From an uncultured Bacteroidales bacterium (GTDB lineage Bacteria > Bacteroidota > Bacteroidia > Bacteroidales > P3), in assembly GCA_900318665.1 (NCBI GenBank), contig ONLQ01000026.1, forward strand, positions 1 to 61,870: a stretch of 61,870 nucleotides of DNA, given 5' to 3'. Each line of letters opens with the position of its first letter. Within the stretch, counting starts at the first letter, position 1. A program made the position numbers and the translations under genes. This document shows, piece after piece, positions 19,172 to 27,525 of this stretch. The notes under the pieces are model-generated. The model was given only the letters and a program-made list of their open reading frames with translations. It had not been told where the DNA came from and ran no database searches.

Positions 19172-19199
19172 CTCTCAAGATTCTAATTTCAGCAATTCC

Positions 19200-19949
19200 C
19201 TACTTCCATTCTCGCAATTGCAAACCCTCCGCAGGACTATACTCTGCGTAGGTGCGGTGTCGCAGCCAGTCGCCCGCATTGACGTAAAGCGCGCTGTTGC
19301 CATCAGCCTCGATGGTGCGTGACAGCGGCGTATGGCGGTGTCCAAACACACAATAGTCTATCTTTTCGGCAGCAAGCCGCTGACGGCAGTAAATGACAAT
19401 GCCCTCGCGGTCGTCGCCAAGATAATGCTCCGTCTCTTTGCCGTGCGACACTCGGCTATGCTTGCTCCAATTCGTGGCAATGCCGAAAGTAAGCCTTGAC
19501 GGCAGCATGGCAAACAGTCGCTGGTTCAGCCTGCTACGGAACACCTTGCGCAGAAAGTCGTATCGCTTGTCAAGATGTCCCAAGCCGTCGCCGTGGCCTA
19601 TAAGAAAACGGTGACCGTCGAACGTGAAAATCTCCGGCTCGTCGTGCACGGTGATGTCCATTTCCGACTGCAGATAGTCGAACACCCACATATCGTGGTT
19701 GCCGAGAAAGAAATGCAGTTCGATACCATCGTCAGCCAGCGACGCAAGTTTTCCCAACAGCCGCACATGACCGCGCGGAACGACATAACGATATGTAAAC
19801 CAGAAATCAAACATATCGCCAAGCAGGACTATGGTATGGGCGTCGGCACGCATAGACTCCAACAGCGAGCAAAGTTGCTGCTCACGCTGACGGGAGTCAG
19901 CGCCTGTTCCCAGATGGGCATCGGATATAAAATACAACTTGTCGCGCAT
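19200..19949 (-). CDS. lpxH: UDP-2,3-diacylglucosamine diphosphatase
   Basis: Protein of 249 residues with the metallophosphoesterase motifs in order: FISDAHLG (Asp10, His12), LLGDMFDFW, FLGNHDMW, GHGDG and FGHRHTPLS, plus the C-terminal NAGDWLRHRTYAEY. It cleaves the pyrophosphate of UDP-2,3-diacylglucosamine to lipid X, an inner-face step of lipid A synthesis, and uses two Mn ions. The GDMFDFWF segment separates LpxH from generic phosphoesterases. It follows the DUF4369 lipoprotein gene by six bases and ends at a terminator. Confidence 0.92.
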   Translation of the reverse strand: MRDKLYFISDAHLGTGADSRQREQQLCSLLESMRADAHTIVLLGDMFDFWFTYRYVVPRGHVRLLGKLASLADDGIELHFFLGNHDMWVFDYLQSEMDITVHDEPEIFTFDGHRFLIGHGDGLGHLDKRYDFLRKVFRSRLNQRLFAMLPSRLTFGIATNWSKHSRVSHGKETEHYLGDDREGIVIYCRQRLAAEKIDYCVFGHRHTPLSRTIEADGNSALYVNAGDWLRHRTYAEYSPAEGLQLREWK

Positions 19950-19955
19950 AGTATC

Positions 19956-20741
19956 TTACTCTTGCTCCACAACCACTTCAGCCTGCTGACGCTGCTGATA
20001 CAACTCGTATTGATGATGCAGATAAGCCACGGAGTTCTCGAAATGAATGGTGTGCGGGTTGTCGGGCAACGAGGCTTTCAAACCGTCAAGCACACTGTCG
20101 TAGTATGAAAGCAGCGACGGGTCTCTGTCGATGTCGATAAGCGCATGACGAGCGCCGAACGGCTTATACAGCGCAATCAGCGTTACCAGCGAACCCTCGT
20201 TTTGCTCGATAAACTTCTTTACATACTCCGACTGCTCGGTATATGCATCAAAATAAAGCGAATCGGTATATTGTTTGGCGGCCTTGTATTCCTTGGTGTC
20301 CTCGCCATATCGCTGCCTGTTTTCCTGGTCTATATCCACAATCTCCTTCAGCCGCTCACTGCCCATATTGCTATACGACTGCAACTGCCACAACAACATA
20401 CTGCCCTGCGAACCACGCACCTCGTATGTGCCTTCCAGATTGTCGTAATCACCCGTCAGCACAATCTTATCGCCTGCTTCGGGCTGCAACATCACATAGT
20501 TGGTCGGCGTGACATGGACGTTATAGAATGTCGCGTATGGAATCTCTGCAGTATAGGAGAAATGCCCGTCGGCATCGAGGCGGATACTATCAAGAAACAA
20601 AGGCTCCGTCGGCGTCAATTCCTCAATATATATGGTCTTCCCCGCCCCACCAGAAATGGTGCCGTCAATGGTAAAACTATTTTTGTGGCACGACGCAAAG
20701 AAAAGCAGCGCGACAGCAATGAGTATATTAGTGTATTTCAT
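19956..20741 (-). CDS. DUF4369-containing lipoprotein
   Basis: Protein of 261 residues with a lipoprotein signal (MKYTNILIAVALLFFASC). The N-terminal part (FTIDGTISGGAGKTIYIEEL ... DSIRLDADGHFSY) is the beta-sandwich usually called DUF4369, which in Bacteroidetes often precedes a thioredoxin/AhpC domain. Here no thioredoxin CxxC follows; the second half is charged and helical and ends in a Gln/Glu-rich tail. The protein is probably attached to the periplasmic or outer membrane face. I use the ATG at 20741; the TTG two codons upstream has no support. Confidence 0.75.
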   Translation of the reverse strand: MKYTNILIAVALLFFASCHKNSFTIDGTISGGAGKTIYIEELTPTEPLFLDSIRLDADGHFSYTAEIPYATFYNVHVTPTNYVMLQPEAGDKIVLTGDYDNLEGTYEVRGSQGSMLLWQLQSYSNMGSERLKEIVDIDQENRQRYGEDTKEYKAAKQYTDSLYFDAYTEQSEYVKKFIEQNEGSLVTLIALYKPFGARHALIDIDRDPSLLSYYDSVLDGLKASLPDNPHTIHFENSVAYLHHQYELYQQRQQAEVVVEQE

Positions 20742-20781
20742 AGTCAACGCGGATTAGATAAAACTGATTATAAACATTTTG

Positions 20782-20813
20782 CAAAAATACCATTTTTTTC
20801 TAAAAAATATCAA
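20782..20813 (-). promoter_or_regulatory. Promoter of the DUF4369-lpxH unit
   Basis: Minus strand: TTG at 20811-20813 and TATTTTTG at 20782-20789 with 21 bases between them. It lies in the gap after aroC and gives a leader of about 35 bases. Confidence 0.6.
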
Positions 20814-20848
20814 TCCCGACCACAAATGCCGACTCTCGATTTTCGGAA

Positions 20849-21793
20849 TTAGCCTTTCAAGATTAAATCCGCTATCACCATTGCCGCCATTGCCTCAACA
20901 ATAACAGGGCACCGCAAAACATGGCAACGGTCGTGGCGCCCTTTCACATCAACCTCGCGCAGCGTGCCGTCTGCTGTCAGACATTCTGTTGCGCCCGTAT
21001 GCGTAACCACCGGATGGAATGCCACACTGAACACTATCGGCATACCGTTGGTGATTCCGCCCTGCACGCCGCCACAATGATTAGTAGCCGTAAGAGGCGT
21101 ATTGCCGGACGGTTCGTTCCATGCGTCGGCATATTCACGTCCTGTCATTCGGGCAGAGGCAAAACCCTCGCCAATCTCAAAACCCACGGCAGACGGTATG
21201 CTCAGCATTGCAGAGGCAAGCATGGCATTGACTCTACCGAATATAGGATTGCCCACACCCGACGGCACACCTTCAATCACACAACTAACGACTCCACCAG
21301 ATGTTTCATCAGCACGCTCGCCACCCACAACGGCCTCCGCCTTGATGCTTATGCCACGCTGATGCAGCAACTGCTTGGCAATACAGCCTGCCACCACGCG
21401 TGCCGCCGTTTCCCTGCCCGACGCACGGCCGCCACCACGATAGTCGCGTATGCCATAACGCTGCTGATAAGTATAATCGGCATGGCTGGGGCGAAAACAG
21501 TCACGCAGATTCTCATAGTCGCCACTGCGTGCATCGCCGTTTTTAATAGCAAAGGCTATGGGCGTGCCTAACGTTAGTCCGTCAAGCAGGCCCGACAGCC
21601 ATTCAACCTTATCGGCCTCTTTGCGTGCCGTAGTGCCCGAAAGTCCATCGCCACGGCGGCGTGCCAAATCGCGGTCTATCATGTCAAAATCAACACACAG
21701 TCCCGCAGGACAACCGTCAACAACACCGCCAACGGCAACACCATGCGACTCGCCAAACGACGTAAACCTAAAATTACTGCCAAACGTATTCAT
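20849..21793 (-). CDS. aroC: Chorismate synthase, compact form
   Basis: The last shikimate-pathway enzyme, which converts 5-enolpyruvylshikimate 3-phosphate to chorismate with reduced FMN. Conserved blocks are present: GNSFRFTSFGESHG-type start, RRRGDGLSGTTARKEAD, FRPSHADYTYQQRYGIRDYRGGGRASGRET, AMLSIPSAVGFEIGEGF, NHCGGVQGGITNG and the C-terminal GRHDRCHVLR...VEAMAAM. At 314 residues it is about 40 shorter than usual. The missing part is a single segment after AEAVVG, normally about 40 residues leading to the GDT/SxGG motif; here only a shortened ERADETSGGVV remains. The reading frame is intact, so this is either a natural compact variant or an in-frame deletion. Confidence 0.92.
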   Translation of the reverse strand: MNTFGSNFRFTSFGESHGVAVGGVVDGCPAGLCVDFDMIDRDLARRRGDGLSGTTARKEADKVEWLSGLLDGLTLGTPIAFAIKNGDARSGDYENLRDCFRPSHADYTYQQRYGIRDYRGGGRASGRETAARVVAGCIAKQLLHQRGISIKAEAVVGGERADETSGGVVSCVIEGVPSGVGNPIFGRVNAMLASAMLSIPSAVGFEIGEGFASARMTGREYADAWNEPSGNTPLTATNHCGGVQGGITNGMPIVFSVAFHPVVTHTGATECLTADGTLREVDVKGRHDRCHVLRCPVIVEAMAAMVIADLILKG

Positions 21794-21848
21794 CGTTTTT
21801 GTTTATTATAGGCAATCTATGCAATCCTACACATTCTCTCTACAACAC

Positions 21849-21876
21849 AAAAAAGGAGCCACGAGGACTCCTTTTT
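21849..21876. terminator. Terminator after the FKBP gene (bidirectional)
   Basis: Inverted repeat with A-rich outer left arm and T-rich right arm: AAAAAGGAG at 21850-21858 pairs with CTCCTTTTT at 21868-21876, plus two inner C-G pairs around an ACGA loop with a bulged A. It lies 44 bases beyond the FKBP stop and could end transcripts in both directions. Confidence 0.8.
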
Positions 21877-21919
21877 CTATTATTCATTTTCGGTCGTCCC
21901 CATCAAAAGGGGGTAAGAC

Positions 21920-22612
21920 TTACTGCTGGTCTTTGGGGTTGATTTCGAGCAACTGAACTTCGAAGATAATTGTTGCTCCAGGAGGAATGATGCCAGCACC
22001 CATCTCGCCGTAGGCCAGATGATAAGGAATATAGAGCATATAGGTGCTGCCCTCGTCCATCAGTTGAACGCCCTCGCTCCAGCCAGGAATGACCTGCGAG
22101 AGGGGGAAGGTGATGGGCTCGCCACGGTCAACGCTGCTGTCGAAAGTGCGGCCGTCAATCAGTTTGCCGGTGTAGTGAACCTTCACCATATCCTCGGCTT
22201 TGGGTTTCTTGCCGTTGCCGGGTTTCACCATCTTATATTGCAGGCCAGACTCGGTGGTACGCACTGCGGGGTCTTTGGCATTTTCGTCGAGGAAAGCCTT
22301 GCCTCTGTCGATGTTCTCCTGAACGCTGGCGTGCTGACGCTGCTCAAAACTCTGCTGGAAACGCATAAGCAAGGGACGCATAATCTCGTCGTCCCAGTTG
22401 TTATTGCCTTTGGCGCAATCCATCAGCGACGCGGCCACAGCCTCGATATTGAGGCCAAGGTCCTGCTGCTGCCAATTGTTGTAGATGTCTTTTCCAATGG
22501 CATAAGAAGCAGAGTCGATGAAACTCTTGAGCGGATAAGAGGGTTTGAATTTCTGTGCCATGCCAGCCGTTGCCAGCGAGAGAAGCACGAGAGATAAAAC
22601 AATTTTCTTCAT
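21920..22612 (-). CDS. Periplasmic FKBP-type peptidyl-prolyl isomerase
   Basis: Protein of 230 residues with a signal peptide (MKKIVLSLVLLSLATAGMAQ), an N-terminal helical FKBP dimerisation domain (about 25-115) and a C-terminal FKBP domain (about 135-225) with VKVHYTGKLIDGRTFDSSVDRGEP, VIPGWSEGVQLM and YIPYHLAYGEMGAGIIPPGATIIFEVQLLEI. It catalyses cis-trans isomerisation of prolyl bonds and helps fold envelope proteins, like FkpA/Mip. It is a single-gene unit between buk and aroC with a terminator downstream. Confidence 0.92.
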   Translation of the reverse strand: MKKIVLSLVLLSLATAGMAQKFKPSYPLKSFIDSASYAIGKDIYNNWQQQDLGLNIEAVAASLMDCAKGNNNWDDEIMRPLLMRFQQSFEQRQHASVQENIDRGKAFLDENAKDPAVRTTESGLQYKMVKPGNGKKPKAEDMVKVHYTGKLIDGRTFDSSVDRGEPITFPLSQVIPGWSEGVQLMDEGSTYMLYIPYHLAYGEMGAGIIPPGATIIFEVQLLEINPKDQQ

Positions 22613-22677
22613 AGTTTTATATTATTTCGAAATCCGAATTATATTTCTGTCACAAGTCAATCCTCACCATTCACAAT

Positions 22678-23772
22678 TCAAACGAACTCCTTGATTTCGG
22701 CCGAGCCGTCAAGAATCTCTCTACCGCAGATGGCAAGAGCCAGCATCTCGTTTTCGCCCTTATAGACTTTGACGGGAGCCACCCAGTCAATCTGCTCGGT
22801 AATCTGAGCCATCCAGGGCTTGCTGTAGGCAATGCCGCCGGTGAGGAGAATGGCGTCAACCTTGCCACGCAGCGAGGCAGCGCACTTGCAGATTTCCTGC
22901 GACACCTGATAGCAGAATGCATCGACAAGCAGTTTGCAACGCTCGTCGCCAGCAATGGCCTTCTTCTCAACGTCGTAGGCGTCGTTGGTGTTCAGATAAG
23001 CCACGAAACCGCCGTCGGCCGTAACCATCTTGAAGATTTCCTCTTTGGTGTATTTGCCACTGTAGCAAACATCAACCAGTTTGCTGGTGCTGATATATCC
23101 GGTACGCGTAGGCGAGAAAGGACCGTAGCCGCAGAGAGCCTTGTTTACCTCTACAGCCTTGCCGTGGGCGTGAGCAGCAACACTGACGCCGCCACCCATG
23201 TGGGCGATGATAAGGTTAAGGTCCTCATAGCGTTTACCGATTTCGCGAGCATAGCGCTTGGCCGTCATTTTCTGGTTGAGGCAGTGCCAAATAACGCCTT
23301 CGCGAGCGGGGTCGAGGTCGAATACGGGGTGACCGCTGATGCGGGCATATTCGGGACGCTCGTCAACAATGCCGGGGTCGGCAATGTAGGCGCACTCCAG
23401 ACCAAGGTCGTCGGCAATGGAGGCACCAATCAATGCGCCGAGGTTGCAGGCGTGCTTGCCCTGAACACCCTCGCGGCACTCTTTCTTCATTATCTCGTTG
23501 ACACGGTAGATGCCGCTCTCGCAGGGGCGCGTCAATCCGCCACGACCCATAACGATGGCGATATCTTCCAGCGCGATGCCGTTTTTCTTCACCATCTCGA
23601 TGATAGCATTCTTGCGAAAATCGAACTGGTCGGCAACCTCTTTATACTGTTTCACCTGCTCAATGGGGTGAACAATATTCTCGGTAACGATTTCTGTCTC
23701 GCCGTTATAGACGGCTACCTTCGTGGACGTGGCACCGGGATTGATGACCAACGTGTACTTGTTTTGGCTCAT
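22678..23772 (-). CDS. buk: Butyrate kinase
   Basis: Acetokinase-family protein of 364 residues. It has the ATP-grasping NPGATSTKVAVY start, VMGRGGLTRP, an IAHMGGGVSVAAH loop (ADPOSE motif) and LLTGGIAYSKPW near the end. The length and the GRGGL motif distinguish butyrate or branched-chain fatty acid kinases from acetate kinase. It makes ATP from butyryl phosphate, or runs in reverse to activate branched acids. The usual partner, phosphate butyryltransferase (ptb), is not next to it and not in the window, so it either lies elsewhere or the enzyme activates external acids. Confidence 0.93.
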   Translation of the reverse strand: MSQNKYTLVINPGATSTKVAVYNGETEIVTENIVHPIEQVKQYKEVADQFDFRKNAIIEMVKKNGIALEDIAIVMGRGGLTRPCESGIYRVNEIMKKECREGVQGKHACNLGALIGASIADDLGLECAYIADPGIVDERPEYARISGHPVFDLDPAREGVIWHCLNQKMTAKRYAREIGKRYEDLNLIIAHMGGGVSVAAHAHGKAVEVNKALCGYGPFSPTRTGYISTSKLVDVCYSGKYTKEEIFKMVTADGGFVAYLNTNDAYDVEKKAIAGDERCKLLVDAFCYQVSQEICKCAASLRGKVDAILLTGGIAYSKPWMAQITEQIDWVAPVKVYKGENEMLALAICGREILDGSAEIKEFV

Positions 23773-23824
23773 TTATAAGAGTATTTTTAATTATTTCTTT
23801 GTTTTATGAAAATTTATGAAAATG

Positions 23825-23856
23825 CAAAATTATGATATTTATTGCAGATATACAAA
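23825..23856 (-). promoter_or_regulatory. Promoter of buk
   Basis: Minus strand: TTTG at 23853-23856 and TAATTTTG at 23825-23832, 20 bases apart, both outside the upstream DUF58 gene. The leader is about 45 bases. This is among the best promoter matches in the window. Confidence 0.75.
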
Positions 23857-23873
23857 TAATGGGTGAAAAATTG

Positions 23874-24821
23874 CTAAAAATGCTTGCCTCTCTTCAGCAG
23901 GAACGGCAGCATCACAGGCTCGAACCCTCGCTCAACATCCACGCTCTGATAATCGACATGATACCTTATGGACTGCTGGCGTATCCGCTCCACCAGTTGC
24001 GACACGTCGTGCCTATACAAATCCGCCACCTCCGACGGCTGCACCTTCAGCCTGCGACCTGTCTCAAGGTCGATGAACTCGGTGGGCCGGGAGCCGAAGT
24101 CGAAATCAAGTTCGTGGCGATGGTCAATGGTGTGGAACAGCAGCACCTCGTGCTTGCAGTGGCGCAGATGGCGCAACGCATCGAGAAAAGCCTCTTCCTC
24201 GTCGCGCGCAACAAAGACATCGGTGAAAATCACCACCAGCGAGCGCCTGTGCAGACTCTCGGCAAGCAGATGCAGGCTCTCGGCAAGGCTGGTAGTGCGC
24301 TGCTGACGCTGACGCTCCGCCACAGGCTGATGCAACACTGCGTCCAGCATCTGCATTAGATAGCGCTTGTGCACAGCGCTGCTGCGGCACTGCGTCTGCT
24401 GGTCGATGCCGTTGGACAGCAGCGTCAGCCCGAAAGCGTCGCGCTGGCGCGACAGCAACTCGACCAACAATGCCGCGGCATAGACCGCGAAAGTAAGTTT
24501 GTTGGGACTTTTCAAGTCGCCTTGACGCTCGGTGGGAAACAGCATCGACGAACTCTGGTCTATCACCAACTGACAGCGCAGGTTGGTCTCCTCCTCGTAG
24601 CGTTTCACGAAGAGTTTGTCGGTGCGGCCATATAGTTTCCAGTCGATATTGCGGGTCGATTCGCCAACATTATACTGGCGATGCTCGGCAAACTCGACCG
24701 AAAAGCCATGAAACGGACTGCGATGCAGACCCGTAACAAAGCCTTCGACCACCTGGCGGGCAAAGAATTCCAGCGACTTATATCGCTCTAATTCGGCAAA
24801 AATGGGCGATTCCGATGCCAC
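23874..24821 (-). CDS. DUF58 (vWA-like) protein
   Basis: Protein of 315 residues. The DUF58 signature is clear: FSVEFAEHRQYNVGESTRNIDWKLYGRTDKLFVKRYEEETNL, followed by the vWA-like metal-site motif LVIDQSSSM (DxSxS) and a FTDVF strand. DUF58 proteins usually act with a MoxR AAA+ ATPase and vWA membrane proteins as a chaperone-like system. No moxR gene is seen beside it here, which is unusual. Start is GTG at 24821, six bases after the trxA stop, so the two are cotranscribed. Confidence 0.88.
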   Translation of the reverse strand: MASESPIFAELERYKSLEFFARQVVEGFVTGLHRSPFHGFSVEFAEHRQYNVGESTRNIDWKLYGRTDKLFVKRYEEETNLRCQLVIDQSSSMLFPTERQGDLKSPNKLTFAVYAAALLVELLSRQRDAFGLTLLSNGIDQQTQCRSSAVHKRYLMQMLDAVLHQPVAERQRQQRTTSLAESLHLLAESLHRRSLVVIFTDVFVARDEEEAFLDALRHLRHCKHEVLLFHTIDHRHELDFDFGSRPTEFIDLETGRRLKVQPSEVADLYRHDVSQLVERIRQQSIRYHVDYQSVDVERGFEPVMLPFLLKRGKHF

Positions 24822-24827
24822 CGTGCG

Positions 24828-25142
24828 CTACAAGAGAGCGTTCAACTTTTCTACAAGCACGTGTTTAGGCACATTGCCTACCGACTTGTCCTTCAGTTCG
24901 CCACCCTTGAAAAACAGCACCGTGGGGACACTCATGATACGGAACTTGGCTGCGGCGCCGGGGCACTCGTCAACGTCGGCCTTGGCCACGACGGCTTTGC
25001 CCTCATATTCGCCGGCAATCTCTTCGACAGTGGGAGCCAGAGCCTTGCAGGGACCGCACCATGTGGCGCTGAAATCAATCATCACGGGTTTGTCGGAGGC
25101 TATCAACTCCTGATAATTTTGGTCGGAAACAATAAAAGACAT
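24828..25142 (-). CDS. trxA: Thioredoxin
   Basis: Protein of 104 residues with the redox centre WCGPC (Cys29 and Cys32), the cis-Pro in MSVPTVLFF and the usual TrxA length. It is the cytoplasmic disulfide reductant that donates electrons to ribonucleotide reductase, peroxiredoxins and others. No signal peptide. First gene of a two-gene unit with the DUF58 gene. Confidence 0.95.
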   Translation of the reverse strand: MSFIVSDQNYQELIASDKPVMIDFSATWCGPCKALAPTVEEIAGEYEGKAVVAKADVDECPGAAAKFRIMSVPTVLFFKGGELKDKSVGNVPKHVLVEKLNALL

Positions 25143-25182
25143 AATCCTAATAATTAAAGGTTATTTATACGTTTTCAACGGG

Positions 25183-25190
25183 CAAAGATA
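25183..25190 (-). promoter_or_regulatory. -7 box of the trxA promoter
   Basis: Minus strand TATCTTTG, an exact TAnnTTTG match 40 bases before the trxA ATG. A TTTTCG about 17 bases further upstream may be a weak -33 element. Confidence 0.55.
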
Positions 25191-25315
25191 CTCAATATTT
25201 TGTAACACGAAAAGATAAATATTTATCAACATTTTTTCAACATTCCATATACGAAACAACGCAATATCACGTTTGTAATATTACATCTTGTTATATCCTC
25301 GAAAAAAAGCACGCT

Positions 25316-26578
25316 ATGACAAAGCAGAACAAAACACTCGTTGTTGTCCTTTCGCTTATTCTTTCCATCCTTCCGCTCGGCGCAAAAGCACAAAGCGATG
25401 CCGAGATTATGGGCAACAATTACTCGCAGGCCTACGACAGCCTTATGCGTACTTTCTATATGCAGAAATACGCCAACCAGCACCACCGCCACGCTTATGA
25501 GGACGTGGTGGAGGCCTTCGAGCATGTGCCCGACTCCGTGATAGTCCGCCGCATTGCCTCAATGCACACCGTCTTTCCGCTCAACTACAACGAGGAGGTG
25601 CGAGCCTACATCCGCCTCTATCTCAAGATTATGAGCAAGAAACTCGACGTCATGCTCACCCTCTCCGAGTTCTATCACCCCATGTTCGAGGAGGTGCTCA
25701 CCCGCTACGACGTCCCCGACGAACTGAAATACCTCACCATCGTCGAGTCCGCCATGAACCCGCAGGCCACCTCGCGCGTGGGCGCCGCGGGCCTTTGGCA
25801 GTTCATGTACAGCACTGGCAAACTCTATGGGCTGGAAGTCAACTCCGTGGTTGACGACCGCCGCGACCCATACAAATCGACCGTTGCCGCCGCTCGCTAT
25901 CTGCGCGACCTCTACGGCGTTTTCAACGACTGGACGCTGGCCATAGCCGCCTACAACTGCGGCCCTGGCAACATCAACAAGGGCATTGCCCGCTCGGGCG
26001 GCAAGACCTCGTTCTGGGAAATCTACCCCTACCTGCCTCGCGAGACCCGCGGCTACATTCCAGCCCTCATCGCCACCATCTATGTGATGAACTTCTACAA
26101 CGACCACGGCCTCAAAGCCACCAGTTTCGACTACCCCATACAGACCGACACCATCACCCTCCACGACGACGCCCTCTTCTGCCATGTGTCTAAAGCCACC
26201 GGCGTATCCATCCCCGAACTCGAAGCCCTCAACCCGCAATACCGCGCCGAATACATCCCCGGCGCGTCGGGCAACTACACCCTCTGCCTGCCGCAGAACA
26301 AGATGCACGCCTTCATCACCAACATCGACAGCGTATATACCTGGACCAGAGACTCGCTGAGCCGCAAGCCCATAGTGGTAACAGCCGCAAAGGGCTCTGG
26401 CAAAATGGGCAAAGGCAAAAACAATGGCGGTGGCGGCACCCGCTATCATGTTGTCAAGAAAGGCGAAAGCCTCTCATCCATAGCCCGCAAATACGGCACC
26501 ACCGTAAAGGCTCTGAAAAAGAAAAACAAGATAAAAGGCGACAAGGTGAACGTGGGTCAGAAATTACGCGTCAAATAA
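25316..26578 (+). CDS. MltD-like lytic transglycosylase with LysM
   Basis: Protein of 420 residues: a signal peptide (to GAKAQ, about residue 26), a helical N-terminal part, an SLT domain (about 125-265) and a single LysM (about 376-419, YHVVKKGESLSSIARKYGTT). The catalytic Glu is Glu144 in IVESAMNPQATSRVGAAGLWQFM, followed by the AAYNCGPGNINKGI motif at 211-224. Such enzymes cleave the MurNAc-GlcNAc bond and form 1,6-anhydro ends. A Gly/Asn/Lys-rich linker joins the domains. It starts a tight unit with the DivIC-like and NlpC/P60 genes, which suggests a role in wall remodelling at division. Confidence 0.92.
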   Translation: MTKQNKTLVVVLSLILSILPLGAKAQSDAEIMGNNYSQAYDSLMRTFYMQKYANQHHRHAYEDVVEAFEHVPDSVIVRRIASMHTVFPLNYNEEVRAYIRLYLKIMSKKLDVMLTLSEFYHPMFEEVLTRYDVPDELKYLTIVESAMNPQATSRVGAAGLWQFMYSTGKLYGLEVNSVVDDRRDPYKSTVAAARYLRDLYGVFNDWTLAIAAYNCGPGNINKGIARSGGKTSFWEIYPYLPRETRGYIPALIATIYVMNFYNDHGLKATSFDYPIQTDTITLHDDALFCHVSKATGVSIPELEALNPQYRAEYIPGASGNYTLCLPQNKMHAFITNIDSVYTWTRDSLSRKPIVVTAAKGSGKMGKGKNNGGGGTRYHVVKKGESLSSIARKYGTTVKALKKKNKIKGDKVNVGQKLRVK

Positions 26579-26579
26579 A

Positions 26580-26882
26580 ATGGCAAACACAAAAAAGCGG
26601 CTACAACGTGCGTGGAAAATCATTAAAAACCCTTACATCGCCACGCTCATCATTTTTTTCATTCTTCTCTGCTTTGGAGAGAACAATATCTTCGTGACAC
26701 TTCGCCTGCGGCAGGAACTCTCCGAACTGAAAAAAGAAGAGAAAACACTACGCGACGAGATGCGCCACGACAGCGCCAACATCGAGGTACTGCAAGGCGA
26801 CCTCTCTGCCATAGAACGCTACGGACGCGAGGTTTACTATCTGCGCCGCTCCAACGAAGAAGTCTATGTCTTCGAAAAATAG
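26580..26882 (+). CDS. DivIC/FtsB-family septum protein
   Basis: Protein of 100 residues: a basic N-terminus, one membrane helix (about 19-37, IATLIIFFILLCFGENNIF), then a coiled coil (RQELSELKKEEKTLRDEM) and a short globular end (AIERYGREVYYLRRSNEEVYVFE). This is the layout of FtsB/DivIC septum initiators, which link FtsL and FtsQ in the divisome; the REVYYLRRSNEEVYVF end is typical of Bacteroidetes members. It starts just after the transglycosylase stop and overlaps the next gene by 17 bases. Confidence 0.85.
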   Translation: MANTKKRLQRAWKIIKNPYIATLIIFFILLCFGENNIFVTLRLRQELSELKKEEKTLRDEMRHDSANIEVLQGDLSAIERYGREVYYLRRSNEEVYVFEK

Positions 26883-27525
26883 TTTTACAACTGCCTTTTC
26901 GACTATCTTCAAAACGCCCTCTGCCGTGAAACATCGTTCCCATCTTCTTATCGTCTTGACGGCCACGCTTATGGCACTCGCCGCCACGTCGTGCGACACC
27001 ATGCGGCGTTTCGTAAGTCAGGACCTCGAAGAAGAGGATTTTATCATCGGCAAACTCTATGAGGACGAGTTGGTGAAGGAAACGCCTTATGTTCCGCCCA
27101 CGCCACAAGGCAAGCCCAGCGGTGGCAGCGCACTGGACAAGGCTCGCGCTGGCGGCAAGGACATGAAACTCTATGCCGCCATAGAGCCATGGATGGGTGT
27201 GCCATACAAATACGGCGGCACCACCAAACAAGGCGTTGATTGCTCCGCCTTTGTCGGTCACGTCTATAAGGAGGCCTACGGCATCACCCTCAAACGCACC
27301 GTCAACGACATCAAGCCCACGGTAACAAAGATTTCGAAAAACCAACTACGAGAGGGCGACCTGGTGTTTTTTGTCAACAGCCACGGCAAGCCTTCGCACA
27401 TAGGCATCTATCTCCACGACGGAATGTTTGTCCACTCTTCTACCTCTAACGGTGTGAGCATCAGCACCCTCGAGAACTCCTATTGGAGCAAGCACTTTCT
27501 GCAAGGCGGGCGTGTGAACAGGTAG
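26866..27525 (+). CDS. NlpC/P60 family lipoprotein endopeptidase
   Basis: Protein of 219 residues with a likely lipoprotein signal (ATLMALAATSC, Cys43) and a C40 domain at about 100-217. Catalytic residues are visible: Cys126 in GVDCSAFVGHVY, His178 in SHIGIYL, and His190 as the third position. These enzymes cut the D-Glu to meso-DAP bond or nearby bonds in peptide stems. An acidic linker precedes the domain. The start overlaps the DivIC-like gene by 17 bases, so the three genes are translationally linked. Confidence 0.9.
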   Translation: MSSKNSFTTAFSTIFKTPSAVKHRSHLLIVLTATLMALAATSCDTMRRFVSQDLEEEDFIIGKLYEDELVKETPYVPPTPQGKPSGGSALDKARAGGKDMKLYAAIEPWMGVPYKYGGTTKQGVDCSAFVGHVYKEAYGITLKRTVNDIKPTVTKISKNQLREGDLVFFVNSHGKPSHIGIYLHDGMFVHSSTSNGVSISTLENSYWSKHFLQGGRVNR

